A stretch of DNA of 64,000 nucleotides from Mytilus californianus (GCF_021869535.1 NW_026262668.1:137937635-138001634); one strand, 5' to 3'; shown: positions 34,635 through 47,260, numbered from the stretch's first letter. Translations and numbers: made by a program. Notes: generated from the letters alone by a model not told the origin.

Positions 34635-35448
34635 TTTTTATACGCCCGTCAAAATTTTGACGGGACGTATTATGGTATACAAATGTCGTCTGTCTGTCCG
34701 GCATAAACATGTAGCACCGTAACTTGAGAACGACTTATCCAAATTTCATAAAACTTATCATAGTTGTTTCTTATGATGGTCAAACGATCTGTATACTTGT
34801 TGGTGAAAATAAGATTAAAACTTTTTGAGTTACAGGACTTAGTAACTAAAACAGGTGTGTGTTTTTTTTCACATGTCACGCCGTATCTCAAAAACAATTT
34901 ATGATTATTGCTTAAAACTTTACACACTTCTTAGTTATACTAATCTTAAGATCTGTATACTTTTTGGTGATGATTCAAAATTTTATTTTTGAGTTCTTGA
35001 GTATTTTGTTAAAAAAAGGGGGAGGGGTTTTTCACATGTCGCGCCGTATCTCAAAAACGATTTATGATTATTGCTTACAATTTTACACACTTCTTAGTTA
35101 TATTAATCTAAAGATCTGTATACTTTTTGGTTTTGATTCAAAATTTTATTTTAGCGATATTGATTTTTTTTTTTTAAAAAGGGGGGTTTTCACATGTCGC
35201 GCCGTATCTCAAAAACGATTTATGATTATTGCTTAAAATTTTACACACTTCTTAGTTATATTAATCTAAAGATCTGTATACTTTTTGGTTTTGATTCAAA
35301 ATTTTATTTTAGAGATATTGAGTTTTTTGTAAAAAAAAGGGGAGTTTTTGCATGTCGCACCGTATGTCAGAAACTATTTTTGATTATTGTATAAAAATTC
35401 ACACACAAGACGACGGGCGTATCATGCGCTCATGGCGCAGCTGTTTAT
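34635..35448 (+). mobile_element. Dispersed element family J, nested in family H
   Basis: Starts with the hairpin TATACGCCCGTCAAAATTTT/GACGGGACGTAT, then a GTCTGTCTGTCC tract. Three modules of about 165 bp follow (about 34865, 35030, 35190), each with CACATGTCGCGCCGTATCTC and ACACACTTCTTAGTTATA boxes. It ends GACGGGCGTATCATGCGCTC/ATGGCGCAGCTG, repeating one hairpin arm and adding a second hairpin. The short frames here come from the modules. Confidence 0.85.
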
Positions 35449-35812
35449 TCATTTTTGCCTATTATCTTGAAAATTATAATAGATAGACAGAAACTTTTAA
35501 GCAAAAATGATCAGCAAGACAAGATCTACAAATAAACCTTCATGGATGAAATCTTCAGTAGACTCTTTATTGGAGTTATTATCCTTTAATGATAATTTTT
35601 ACCATTTTTGGGGTGTTTTTTGCCTATTATCTTGAAAACTATAATGAAAAATTATCAGCTGGATAAAATCTACAAATACACCAACATGGCTGAAATTGTC
35701 AGTTAACTCTTAAGACTGTTATTCCCCTTTAATGATGATTTTTACAAAGTATTGTAGCAACATCTTATGACCGTCACTTTGATCCAGCTATTTTTAGTCG
35801 GACTTTGACTAC

Positions 35813-36718
35813 TTTTTATACGACCGCAAAAATTAAAAATTTTTTGGTCGTATATTGGTATCACGTCGTCGCCGTTGTCGTCAGCGTCGTCCGAAGACAG
35901 ATGGTTTCCTGATAATAACTTTAGTATAAGTAAATAGAAATCAATAAAATTTTAACACAAGGTTTATAACCACTAAAGGAAGGTTGGGATTGATTTTGGG
36001 GGTTATGGTCCCAACTGTTCAGGAATTAGGGGCCAAAAAAGGGGCCCAAATAAGCATTTTTGTAGTTTCCAGACAATAACTTGTGTTAAAGTGTATGAAT
36101 CTCTCTGAAATTATACCACAAGTTTCCATACAACAAAGGGATGGTTAGGGTTGACTATGGGGGGTTATGGCTTAAACCATTTAGGAATTAGAGGCAAATA
36201 AGGGGGAAAACAAGTTTTTTCTGGTTAAAGGACAATTAAGACAATTTAAAGCAGTCTAAGGGAGGTAATCCAATCCCAATTTAAAACAACAATGTTTGAT
36301 TACCTCCCTTACACTGCTTGTAAATTATGTATTAAGAAATGAGGATTGTCTTGAGGTGATTAGCTGTCAATTTATTTATAAAAGTTACTATTAATTAATA
36401 TTAATTTTAGCCATGACTATGTATGTCATTTTATATTTTAAGACTTGTATGATGTATTTAAAAGGGTAATTATGGTTGCAAATTTTATTACAAAAGCAAA
36501 AAATTGAATATAAATTCAAATCATATAACCAACTTTTAAGTTCTTTGACTACAGTTATTCTGTGGCAGAAACCTATTATGTGTCAAATATTTAATTACAA
36601 TCCAAATTCAAACCTGTATCAAGCATGAATATTGTGTCCATTTTGGCCCCAACTTTTCAGGGTTGGACATCTGTGGTCGTATCCAGCTGCGCTCAGCGAA
36701 GCAATTTATTTGTGTTGT
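35813..36718 (-). mobile_element. Dispersed element family C, copy 3
   Basis: Opens with TATACGACCGCAAAAATT/AAAAATTTTTTGGTCGTATA and a GTCGTCGCCGTTGTCGTC tract. It closes with GGTCGTATCCAGCTGCGCTC, the reverse of copies 1 and 2. It carries a hairpin at about 36240-36325 (AAGCAGTCTAAGGGAGGTAA ... TTACCTCCCTTACACTGCTT), also seen in copy 2. Confidence 0.85.
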
Positions 36719-38795
36719 AATAGTGTCACCATGTGAATCCATTTCCTGTTCTCATACTTAGTAGTATTGTTTGCCAACATGTGACGTGTAGTTGACCATA
36801 TAATACCGTTATATTGATTTAACCATTTTAATAGGAATTATATACTTTTACCATATTTTGACTATTATATGTGACTTACAATTTAATCCTCATTTATAAA
36901 GTGCAGATGATATTTTTCTAGGGCACATCAATCTGTTGCTATTTTATTGATTTTAAACTCTGACCCAAGTCTTTCTATAAATACTAGGTCTATGACTCCA
37001 CTGGTAACACCCTACCTAATATTAGTTACCTATTCTATTGTTAGCCATCGTTACAGCTGTAGAGCTTATATTTAATGTTAAATTATGTAATTATGATTAC
37101 ACTTTCAGAGTCTGCATTGTGTTTTATTCTTTCATTTATATATATGTACACTATTGTTACAGTATTTGTAAGAGTTTTTTGTTTGCACAAAGTAAAAACC
37201 ATCTTGACTAAATTTTGTTGTAAAACTTTGGCTTAAGTAACAATAAATAAGTCCACATTGCTTGATCTAACATCCAAAACATGTGTCCAGAAATTAATTT
37301 CAACATTGCAGATACAGTGATTATTGTGCCATTGTAAAATGTTTTCATGAAAATGCTGCCAATATTCTAATAGATTTCTGTTTCAATGTTATCAGAGCTG
37401 TTAGTCAACATATATCATTAGATAGCAAATGTACACAAAGAGTACTTGAATCAAGATTTGATAACAAAAGGGCTATTATTATTATATTTAAATATATAGA
37501 ATATAAGTTATGTATATTTATGAATTTTTTCAATTGAATCAACTGGTGCGTTTCGTTATTTGCCAAGATGAGAAAGTTTTACATAAAGAAAAATTTGTTC
37601 ACAACCATGAGTGCAATAGACATATTAATTTTGGTGTTTGAAAAAAATAAAACAAGCACAGAGGTTTTCATTGAGTACATCTTATTTAAATTTATAAGCA
37701 TGTTTGAATAAAAGGAGAAGTTGTCTGTGTCAATAAGACAACAATCCAAATAAAATAAAACAGAAAAAATCTAGAGATTTCAGTCAACAGGATTTTAAAT
37801 ATCTGACTGCATGCAGTCTGTGAGGCACAATGAGTTAAGTTTTAGAGTTATTCCCCTTGAACTGATATTTTACAACATATATAATAAAATCATAGCCCAG
37901 CTTTTTATTCATCTTCAGATTTGTCTTTGTGTACATATCTGATATATTGTAAAATGTGAAATTTAGAAGTTTTTTTAGGTCAAATCATGAAGGTTTGAAT
38001 CAGTTACTATTGTTTGAGACTTTGAATCAATGTTTAGATGCTTGAATTTACATTATTTTCTTTGCCTAAATCATAAATTATTTCATATTTTGTCATGTCT
38101 GACCATTTACACCTTACCATACAGTGGTGACCTATATCTGTTCACAACCTCATCCTTTTTGTCTCTAGTGATAGTTGTCATACCACATCTCCCTACTGTA
38201 ATGATGGGTATGATTAATATGTGAAGTACTTTTAAAGAGTATTTATTTCCAACTGACAGGTTCCATGAACAGGACCTTATTTTCTCTCTTAGATTGTTGT
38301 TTGGTTAGGCTTGTTTCTCAATAACTTCTGCTGATATGTTTACAGTAATGTTTTTATGTAGTAAATGTATATATGTCCAATAACTATGACTTTAGGAGTA
38401 ATACCACCATTTTTTACCCCCTATCAGTCTTTGTTAAATTGGGACTTTTCAATATATTGTGCAGAATTTATCTTGTGTTTCAAATAAAGAAATACTTGGC
38501 ATGAGTAAAGTTTTATCCTGTCCAGTACTACATTAAAAATTTCACATAACATTTCATTGCATATAAGATAATAACCATCACCGGAAGTTAGCCAATCAAA
38601 TTTTCACCCTATTTATCCTGTTTACAAGCTTTAGTAACCATGTCACCTCAAGTTTCCAAAATATTTAATAGAAACACGAAATAAAACAAAAATGGTGCTT
38701 TGAGAACCTAATATATATGTTTATGGTTCAAAATTTTTTTCTGCAATGAAATACAGGGTTAATTTCCTACAACTGTCAAATTCAAGGGAATATTT
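36719..38795. other. No recognised gene
   Basis: Two kb of AT-rich sequence. A short patch at 37706-37760 (AATAAGACAACAATCC) weakly recalls the end of family B. Scattered words resembling family H modules occur at about 37850. No exon supported. Confidence 0.4.
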
Positions 38796-38796
38796 T

Positions 38797-38982
38797 TTTA
38801 TGGCGGGCGGGCGGCTGCCAAACAGTGTCCGTTCATTAACATGAAAACGCTTTGACCAAATATTTTTCAAATTTAGATATGTTGTCTCCTGTGACTAAAT
38901 GAAGGTCAAGTTCAATTTTCATGATTTTAGCTTTTCTCGTAGTTGAGTTATATCCCTTTCCAATAGTCAAAAGTGATACTTA
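38797..38982 (+). repeat. Dispersed repeat family L, copy 1
   Basis: A 186-bp segment starting TATGGCGGGCGGGCGGCTGC, repeated in the same orientation at 44007-44192 with few differences. It contains CAAACAGTGTCCGTTCATTA and AATGAAGGTCAAGTTCAATT words. Confidence 0.85.
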
Positions 38983-39874
38983 TTATGTGATTGAGTTATT
39001 TCCCTTTGAACAGAAATGGTTAATTATATATATAAAGTTTGATTACACTTACAGATAAGTTTTATAGATTTTTAAAAGACATTGTATTAATGATAAATGA
39101 CATATTGGATTTTTTTCCTTTTCTTTGTTAAATTGTTTGAAGAATTTTGTGGTAGGTTTGTTTGTTATTCTGTATAAACTAATTTTCTGAATGCTATATA
39201 TATTTTTTTTTTTGATGAAGAGAACTCCTTTAAAAACTAAGTTTATATTGTCTACTAATAAACGTATATTTAGATTTCTGATTTTGGTTTAATTTCATCA
39301 AAAATTGAATTCTTGGGGTTCTTTGGTATGCTGATTCTATCAATGTTTTAGTGGTTAAATCATATCTAATTTTATTGATTATAATTTGAAAATAGATATA
39401 ACATCATATCTAATTTTAGAGAACAATTTTTTAGTGGTTAAATCATATCTAATTTTAGAGGACTATTTGTTTATCATTTATTCAGTTTGAGTTATTTCCC
39501 TTTGAACAGAAAATTAAGTATATGGATAAAATTAAACTGTATTTTATTTCAACATACATATTCTTTCAAATGCTGAATCTAAACCTGTATTTAAATATTG
39601 GATTTTTGGGCCCAGTTTTCAATTTGGTCCAAATCAGGGTCCAAAATTAAACTTTATTTGATTTAACAAAAATTGAATTTATGGGGTTCTTTGAAATGCT
39701 GAATCTAACCATGCATTTCGAGATTTTGGATTGTGGGCTCCTTTATCAAATTGGTCAACATTGAGGTCCAAAGGGTCCTAAATTAAACTTTTGTTTGATT
39801 TCATCAAAAATTGAATTCTTGGGGTTCTTTGATATGCTGATTCTACCAATGTACTTATATTTTGGATATTGGAC
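38983..39874. repeat. Degenerate modules, TTGAATTCTTGGGGTTCTTT type
   Basis: The box TTGAATT(C/T)(T/A)TGGGGTTCTTTG occurs at about 39303, 39670 and 39812, each followed by a GCTGA(T/A)TCTA word. The 39120-39200 part resembles family G internal sequence at 31195-31265. Probably several decayed elements fused. Confidence 0.6.
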
Positions 39875-40060
39875 CATAATAGGTAAATGTCCAATTTCAA
39901 ATTTTTCAGTCCTTTGACCACATTCATTTTGTGTCACAAACCTATGCTTTGTCAAATATTCAATCACAATCCAAATTCAGAGGTGTTTTAAGCTTAAATG
40001 TAGTGTCCATACTTGCTCAACTGTTCAGGGTTCGACCTCTGCAGGAAGTCTGGTTTGTTG
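39875..40060 (-). mobile_element. Family C, copy 4 (terminal part)
   Basis: Contains the CAATCACAATCCAAATTCAG word and ends with ACTGTTCAGGGTTCGACCTC, as in copies 1-3 read in reverse. Only the end is present. Confidence 0.75.
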
Positions 40061-40711
40061 TCACTCTGACAGCCTCTTGTTGTTCTTTGGTCTGTTTATG
40101 ATTGGCTACAGGTAATTGGTTATCTTAATTAGGTATGTAAATTGCTTAAAATGATATGAATATGATCTTTCCTTCATTTTAGATAAAGAAATATACGTAA
40201 ATTTAGGCTAAATCTTTTTGACTGATTTGTTTTCGTGTTTTACTTGATTATCTGACCTTTTATTACAAGGTTTATATTTTTAAGAAGTATTCAGACATTG
40301 CCCATTTATACTGTAGTAGGTTAGCACACTACATTGACTACTTTTTAAATTCATGATTTTCCCATACTATTATAATGTCACAATGCTAACGTTATTATGT
40401 CATAGTAAGAGTCTATTGTTCAATGTTGTCAGACACACTGATTGACCTTAGTTCATTTGGTGTAACTCATTCACACTGGTCTATAAATGCTTTGTTAGCA
40501 TAAGGTCCATCTGCTAAATTTTTTTCTAATTTTAACAACATTATTTATGCATTTTATTGATATAAATTGTAAACCAAAACATTGTATCTCAATGTGTTTT
40601 GTTATTTGGTGAAATTGATGGCAGAACCTGATATTTTATATCAGACTTTTGATTTCTTTTCACCTTAAAGCAGAATATTGTTTTTTCGGGATCTAGATTT
40701 TACAACTATGT
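40061..40711. other. No recognised feature
   Basis: AT-rich spacer with no supported exon or repeat boundary. Confidence 0.4.
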
Positions 40712-42205
40712 TTTTAGCTCACCTGGCCAAAAGTCAAGGTCGTCCTTCGTCCCTAGTTGTTGTTGTCCTTTAACTTTTACAAAAATCTTTTCCTCTGAAA
40801 CTACTTGGCTAAATTTAACCAAATTTTGCCACAATTATCATTAAGGTATCTAGCTTACAAAAGATGAGTTCAATGACCTTGCCTGCCAACCAATATGGCT
40901 GACATGGCTAAAAATAGAACATAAGGGTAAAATGCAATATTTGCCCATTATTTTGAAAACTGCTATAAATAGAGAAAATCTGACTGGGCAAAAATGTTCA
41001 GAATGTTGAGCTCTACCTTTTGTCCTTTTAAGTCAAAACTGTTAGATTAAATAGCAAAAATGATCAGCAAGACAATCTACAAATAAGTCATCATAACCAA
41101 ATCCAGTGATTGCCCTTTAATGACGATTTTTATCAGTTTTTGTCTCGCCTTGATGGAGCCAAAAAGCGAGACATAAGTATGCTGTTTCCGGTGTCGTTGG
41201 CGGCAGCGGCTGCGGCGTCAACAATGTATTAGTTTGTGATTAGGTCTACTTTATGGTGAACCACAAGTGTTAGGTCAATGATATTTGGTATGCAGTTGTA
41301 TTAGAATTGGCACATCTCATTTCCATGGAGATTATTTGGCCCTGCCCTCTCAGTCAAGGTCTATTGACTTTGAAACTTTTTATAGTTTACATGTATAAGT
41401 TTGTGATTAGGTCAATTTATGGGGAACCACTAGTGGTAGGTCAATGATATTTGGTATGCAGTTGTATAAGCATTGGCATATCTCATTTCCATGGAGATTA
41501 TTTGGCTCCGCCCCCTTAGTCATGGTCTATAGACTTTGAAAATTTTGCTAAGTTAACATGTATTAATTTGTGATTAGGTCAGTTCAAAGGGAACCATTAG
41601 TGGTAGGCCAATGTTAATTGGTGTTCAGTTGTATAAGCATTAGCACATCCCATTTCCATGGAGAATATTTGGCCCCGCCTCCTCAGTCATGGTCTATTTA
41701 CTTTGAAACTTTTGCTTAGTTTACATGTATTAGTTTGTGATTAGATCAGTTTAAGATAAACTGCTAATGTTAAGTCAATGATATTTGGAATGCAAATTTA
41801 TTGGCATTTGCAAGTATCGTTTCCATGGAGATTATATAGCCCCATCCCTGATCATGGTTCAGTGACTTTGAAACTTTTACATAGTTTACAAGTTAATGTT
41901 TGTGTTTAGGTTTGTTTAAAGGGAACGACTTATAATAAGTCAATGGTATTTGGTATGCAGTTGTATTGGCATTGGCACATCTCATTCCATGGAGATTGTT
42001 TAGCCATGTGCCTTCAGTCATGGTTCATCGACTTTGAATATTTGCATAACTTACATGTTAAAGTATTGCTATTTTAATTTCAACAGTTGCATTATCAAAA
42101 TTACAAAAAGGCAAGACATATCTCTGTGAAAACAGTTTATGACTATAAAAATGGCCATTGTTGAAGATGCTAGTGAGCGACACAGGCTCTTTAGTCTCTA
42201 GTTTT
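40712..42205 (+). mobile_element. Dispersed element family H, copy 2, split by family I
   Basis: AGCTCACCTGGCCAAAAGTC start, then the usual H modules to about 41142. After the nested element, the distinctive GTGAGCGACACAGGCTCTTT/AGTCTCTAGTTTTT end is at 42173-42205. This end hairpin is the same as at 63438-63468. Confidence 0.85.
41143..42125 (+). mobile_element. Dispersed element family I, nested in family H
   Basis: Starts with the hairpin TGTCTCGCCTTGATGGAGCC/AAAAAGCGAGACA. Five direct modules of about 165 bp follow (about 41230-42070), each with TTTGTGATTAGGTCA, TCAATGATATTTGGTATGCA and CATTTCCATGGAGATTAT boxes. It ends GGCAAGACATATCTCTGTGA. A lone decayed module of this family is also at 55110-55225. 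Confidence 0.85.
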
Positions 42206-42685
42206 TATATTAATCTGATTTGGGTTGGTAAAAGCAGGATGATATTGCAAAGATACTTGTCTATTGTTAAAGACTATAACGTCACAGTACCCAAATTGCA
42301 CCTACTGAGCAAAAAAAGCAGCGGAAATCTTACAAGTTTTCTTTGAGACTAAACAATTTGTATCTTTATGATTTGACATTTTACACGTCTTACAACATAG
42401 GTAAATATATTTAAATATACTCAAAATGTTCACGGTATAAGAATAAGAATAAGAATAAGAATATTTATTATTCCAATCAAGGGCCCTTGACGGGCAACAT
42501 AACATGTACACATAAAACAATACATCATGATTTGTAACAGAAAAACATTTTTATATATTAGAATGAAACATTGAAAAGTTCAGACAGATGTTATTATCTT
42601 CATTCTATAAAAAAATCACATACATTTAATTCCAGGCAGGATCAGAACTATAAAATCATTACAATTATCATTGTTATTACATACA
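42206..42685. other. Spacer with a short AATAAG microsatellite
   Basis: Four copies of AATAAG at 42438-42463, followed by the 3' flank of the LINE ORF. Possible LINE 3' UTR on the minus strand. Confidence 0.4.
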
Positions 42686-43561
42686 TTAATTAACATTTCG
42701 TCTAACATCTAGACATGTAATAATATAGCTCCCTAAATATTTAAGTATAGACAAAATTTCATAAGTAAATAACCAAACAAATTTTGCCTCATTTGAAAGA
42801 TATATAAAATTGGGACAGATACAGTTTATCTCCTTGAAAAATATCTCCCTATCATTATTGTATGCTGGACAACTAGTAATAAAATGTTGTTCATCTTCAA
42901 CCAGATTTAGAGTACATTTCTTACAAAGCCTTTGGTCTCTTTCTATATATAAAGTTTTATACCTGTCTCTTTCTATTTTGAGATCATGTGCACTGATTCT
43001 GATTTTACATATGGCACTTCTCAATTGAAAATTGTTTAAAGATAGATACATTTCTTTCGAAAAACAAGTTTTAAGTTTGAAATAAGTATCTAATTTACTA
43101 CTCTTTGTATCTCTTCTTTTTGTGTTCCAAAATTTTACAAAACTATTACAAAGTTTTTGCTTAACTGACTTGATAAAAAAGTTGAGCTTTACCTCCAACT
43201 TATGAATATTCAGCTTTTTAAAAATGTAATGTATGGATGAATACCAGCATTCAATATTATTATTAAACATGTTTTTGTTACACATATAGGTATCATACAG
43301 TAAACCATCTTTCATATTTTTTATTCTAAACCAATATTTCAGCATTGATAATACAACTGAAAAATATAAAGGGAATCTACCAAGCTCTCCTAGCACAGCT
43401 AGGTATATATCAACAAATGAAGTATTCACTGGAAAAAGTAAATTTACGAAACCGTCGCCATGTGACGTCCACAAAAAGTCATCTTTTAAAAATGAGCAAT
43501 TAAAACATGTTGCAAGCATCCATTTCTTAAAAAATGAATAGTAAGCACAGACCAATGTCAA
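42686..43561 (-). pseudogene. LINE protein C-terminal region, 291 codons open
   Basis: The largest uninterrupted frame in the window. It has a VLGELGRFPL block, a long charged middle, then KIRISAHDLKIERDRYKTL and a C-x2-C-x9-H-x4-C motif (LCKKCTLNLVEDEQHFITSC). The same blocks in the same order are seen in the plus-strand decayed LINE (14130 and 14481-14771). The frame opens just after a TAG, with no ATG at its 5' end (TTG), so the RT and endonuclease parts are missing and this is a 5'-truncated copy, the usual form of LINE insertions. Confidence 0.8.
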
Positions 43562-44006
43562 ATTGTTCTAAATATTTGTAGAAATAAAACAAAACATCTG
43601 TTATTTGATTTTTAAGGATGTGAATTTAAGCATGGATGCAATTTGGGTACTCCTCATTACAGAATCATGGATTGTTTGGATGTCAATTCAAACCCATTTT
43701 TCTATGATTCAATATGGATTCAAAATTAGATTGGTGTGACTATATAGAAAAAAAGGATACATCTACAAAATAAACACAGAATGGGAACTTTTGTCTAGAT
43801 CATAAATGAACGTAGGTGAAAAAACTACCAAAATAGGTGCAATTTGGGTACTGTCACGTTATGTTGACCCAGAGATGTGTTTTGGTTTTTCTGGTGGTGG
43901 GTTGCTTTCTTAAAGATGTACTTCCAACAGGCCAACACTTTTTATATATGCAGCTTTCATACCATTTTTAACCGGATTTTTTAAGGAAAAATCAATTATT
44001 GATTTG
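43562..44006. other. No recognised feature
   Basis: Upstream flank of the truncated LINE; low complexity in places, no exon supported. A GCAATTTGGGTACT word occurs at 43638 and 43838, and CCCAAATTGCACC in reverse at 42291, suggesting the LINE inserted into an older repeat. Confidence 0.4.
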
Positions 44007-44192
44007 GGGATGTATGGCGGGCTGCTGCCAAACAGTGTCCGTTCATTAACATGAAAACGCTTTGATGAAATTTTTTCAAATTTAGATATGTTGTTTCCTG
44101 TGACTAAATGAAGGTCAAGTTCAATTTTCGTGATTTTAGCTTTTCTCGTTGAGTAATTTCCTTTTCCAATAGTTAAAAGTGATACATATTAT
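44007..44192 (+). repeat. Dispersed repeat family L, copy 2
   Basis: Direct repeat of 38797-38982, starting TATGGCGGGCTGCTGCC. A short GGGCGG expansion present in copy 1 is missing here. Confidence 0.85.
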
Positions 44193-45690
44193 GTTTAACT
44201 GTTTAACCTACATAGACATGATAGAGTACAAGTTTTCATCAATAGGGTTGATAGGGCAATCAGAAAGGCATGTGGAAAAGGAATCCAAGTAGAAATAACT
44301 AGACAGTTTCAGTGACATTCTGGAGACATTTGTAAATGTTTCTTTATAATGAAATTAATTTGATAACTAAGTTTGTTTCTGCAGCTGCTGGGATAGTAAA
44401 TTCATCAATTTGATGTTATTTGTATCATAAGCCTAACCAAATTAACCAAGATAGGAATATATAATTGTATTTCCTTTGTCTGTGGAGAGAGAGATCTTAT
44501 TTTGTTAGCACACTTCTTGATACTATATTAGATTTTTATACCTTTCAATTCTATTGCTCTTATTAGTGGATAGATGAGTATTTTTCCTTTCATAAAAATG
44601 TCTCCCACTGAAAAGTTTGGAAGAGAAAAGTAAATTTGATAATAATATGTATCAATTCCTATTGAGATAATTGAGAACTTCCAGCTGACTGTGACATTTC
44701 TTTTGGTCTTATACAGTTATGGTTTGATTGGAAATTTAAATTTTAATACACAAGCAGTGTGAATTTTTCGTTAATCATATATTACAATGTTGGCTGACTC
44801 AGGCTGTTGTCATAATATATATACTGTGATTAAAACTTGAGGCTAGCAATAAACTGTTTCTGTGCTGTAATTAGTCAGATTGTACAAATATTGGCTCATT
44901 TTATCAAAGTGAAAACAAGTGATTCCTCTAGGCAAGTTAGAAAATCTGACGACTTGAAAGCAATCTAATATGTACACCTTGGTGCTTGCTGTCATATATA
45001 ATATGACGTTTGCTAATAAGAGTTCCAATGATCTTGTTTGCATTGCCGATTTTTAATATGAGAATGTAAGTTTGTAAGATTAAAGTCAAGAAGATGTTGT
45101 TAAAACAAATTGGTTTAGGATGTTACAGGATGGCAAATCAGTAATAATGTGTGGAGAGAATGGATTGATTAATTTTCTTACATGTCTCAATACTTCCATA
45201 GATATTAGAGAAGGTCAGAACAAACTTGATTGGCTGTCATTACCATTTGTAATTAATCCTACTAGATTTGTAGGACATACTAAGCTGGTTGGAGGAGGAA
45301 AAAGGATTTTTCTTTGATCCTTAAATCCCAAGAGATAATGAACAGTCATAAATTTATGTATTGAGTAGCTTTGGAATTCATGATTGCATCTAAGAAACGT
45401 GTTGAGGAATAAAACTGATAAAATTATAAGTTCCTGAAGGAATTCTTCCATTTACAGTTTGCTTGATTACTTTCTTGGTGTTCTCTTTAATGTTGAAAAC
45501 AATAAACAAATAGTCATCATAAAAAAATGTCCATGATAATTAGATAATTGGTGAACAAAGAATTTTAAAGGCTTGAAAAAAAATTTAATTTGCTGTAGGC
45601 TTGGATTTAAAATTTGTTAAAACTTTGAAATCAAGTATCCATGAAAAACTTTTTATCCCTAATCTAGAAAATGTATAGCTGTTTCCTCAA
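44193..45690. other. No recognised gene
   Basis: AT-rich and free of obvious repeats. A plus-strand frame at 45120-45317 follows a TTTAG but shows no family signature or convincing donor, so it is not called. Confidence 0.4.
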
Positions 45691-47260
45691 AGCTGTTTTC
45701 TCAAGTGTATTATGTTTAGCTGTTCCCTAAAAGTGTTTTATAAAAATAAGCTGTTCCTTCAAAGTGTTGATGTATAGTTGTTCATTCAAAGTGTTTTATG
45801 TATAAATGTTCCCTCAAAGTATTTTATGTATAGCTGTTCCCTCCAAGTGTTTTATGTGTAGCTAGCTGTTCCCTTAAAGTGTTTTATGTATAGCTGTCCC
45901 CTCAAAGTGTTTATGTATATCTGTTCCCTCAAAGTGTTTTATATATATCTGTTCCCTCAAAGTGTTTTATGTATATCTGTTCCCTCAACCAAACTTGGAA
46001 AGAAGCTTGTTTATGATCAAAAGCTAGTATCTAGAAGGAAATTTTGTAAAATTTATTTCCTGTTTTTCCATATATTACTTATAAATGGACTTAATTTTTC
46101 TTCTAGTTAACATTACATACAGTCTGCAGTTAAAGTTTTTAAAACATTTATTAGATTCATAAACCATTTCATTAACTGTATCTATTATGTGCATTCCCCT
46201 ATCACACTGAAAACATAGACAACAGCAAAAGTAGGCAAGACACTGGGTTCTGCGGAACCCTTACAAATTTTTATCAAAAGTGGAAATATAAGACTATAAG
46301 ATTCACACAATGATATGTATAGCTATTTCATTAAAGTGTGTTATGTATAGCTGTTCCCTTAAAGTGTGTTATGTATAGTTGTTCCCTCAAATAGCTATAT
46401 GTATAGCTGTTTCCTCAAAGTGTGATATGTATAGCTGTTTCCTCAAAGTGTGATATGTATAGCTGTTCCCTCAAATAGCTATATGTATAGCTGTTTCCTC
46501 AAAGTGTGATATGTATAGCTGTTTCCTCAAAGTGTGATATGTATAGCTGTTCCCTCAAATAGCTATATGTATAGCTGTTTCCTCAAAGTGTGTTATGTAT
46601 AGCAGTTCCCTCAAAGTATGTTATGTATAGCTGTTCCCTTAAAGTGTGTTATGTATAGCTGTTCCCTTAAAGTGTGTTATGTATAGCTGTTCCCTCAAAT
46701 AGCTATATGTATAGCTGTTTCCTCAAAGTGTGATATGTATAGCTGTTTCCTCAAAGTGTGTTATGTATAGCTGTTCCCTTAAAGTGTGTTATGTATAGCT
46801 GTTCCCTCAAATAGCTATATGTATAGCTGTTTCCTCAAAGTGTGATATGTATAGCTGTTTCCTCAAAGTGTGTTATGTATAGCTGTTCCCTTAAAGTGTG
46901 TTATGTATAGCTGTTCCCTCAAATAGCTATATGTATAGCTGTTTCCTCAAAGTGTGATATGTATAGCTGTTTCCTCAAAGTGTGATATGTATAGCTGTTC
47001 CCTCAAATAGCTATATGTATAGCTGTTTCCTCAAAGTGTGATATGTATAGCTGTTTCCTCAAAGTGTGATATGTATAGCTGTTTCCTCAAAGTGTGATAT
47101 GTATAGCTGTTTCCTCAAAGTGTGATATGTATAGCTGTTCCCTCAAATAGCTATATGTATAGCTGTTTCCTCAAAGTGTGTTATGTATAGCAGTTCCCTC
47201 AAAGTGTGTTATGTATAGCTGTTCCCTCAAAGTTTTATATGTATTTCTGTTCCCTCAAAT
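45690..47260. repeat. Minisatellite, about 28-bp unit, interrupted by family D
   Basis: Units read TATGTATAGCTGTT(T/C)CCTC followed by AAAGTGTGA or AAAGTGTTT. A variant unit has CAAATAGCTATATGTATAGC. From 46310 the variants alternate in a regular pattern, suggesting higher-order repeats. Family D sequence occupies 45990-46285. The 5' part (45690-45990) is more diverged. Confidence 0.95.
45990..46285 (-). mobile_element. Dispersed element family D, copy 2, within the 28-bp array
   Basis: Reverse orientation: CCAAACTTGGAAAGAAGCTT, then TAACATTACATACAGTCTGC, then GGCAAGACACTGGGTTCTGC/GGAACCC. Minisatellite units continue on both sides, so either D inserted into the array or the array expanded on both sides of it. 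Confidence 0.85.

Larger units (their letters stand above)
33640..35765 (+). mobile_element. Dispersed element family H, copy 1, with nested insertions
   Basis: Starts CTTTTCTCATCACTTGGCAT, followed by a GTCGTCGTC tract and modules with TTTACAAAAATCTTCTCCTC, AACTTGGCCACAATCATCAT, AACATGGCCGACATGGCTAA and GAGTTATTGCCCTTTAA boxes. The characteristic GTGAGCGACACAGGCTC end is missing. It hosts a TTAA-flanked MITE and family J. Confidence 0.8.

Noticed and set aside
45120..45317. 65-codon plus-strand frame with fairly normal composition
   Set aside because: No family signature, no convincing splice sites or promoter; kept out for lack of support.
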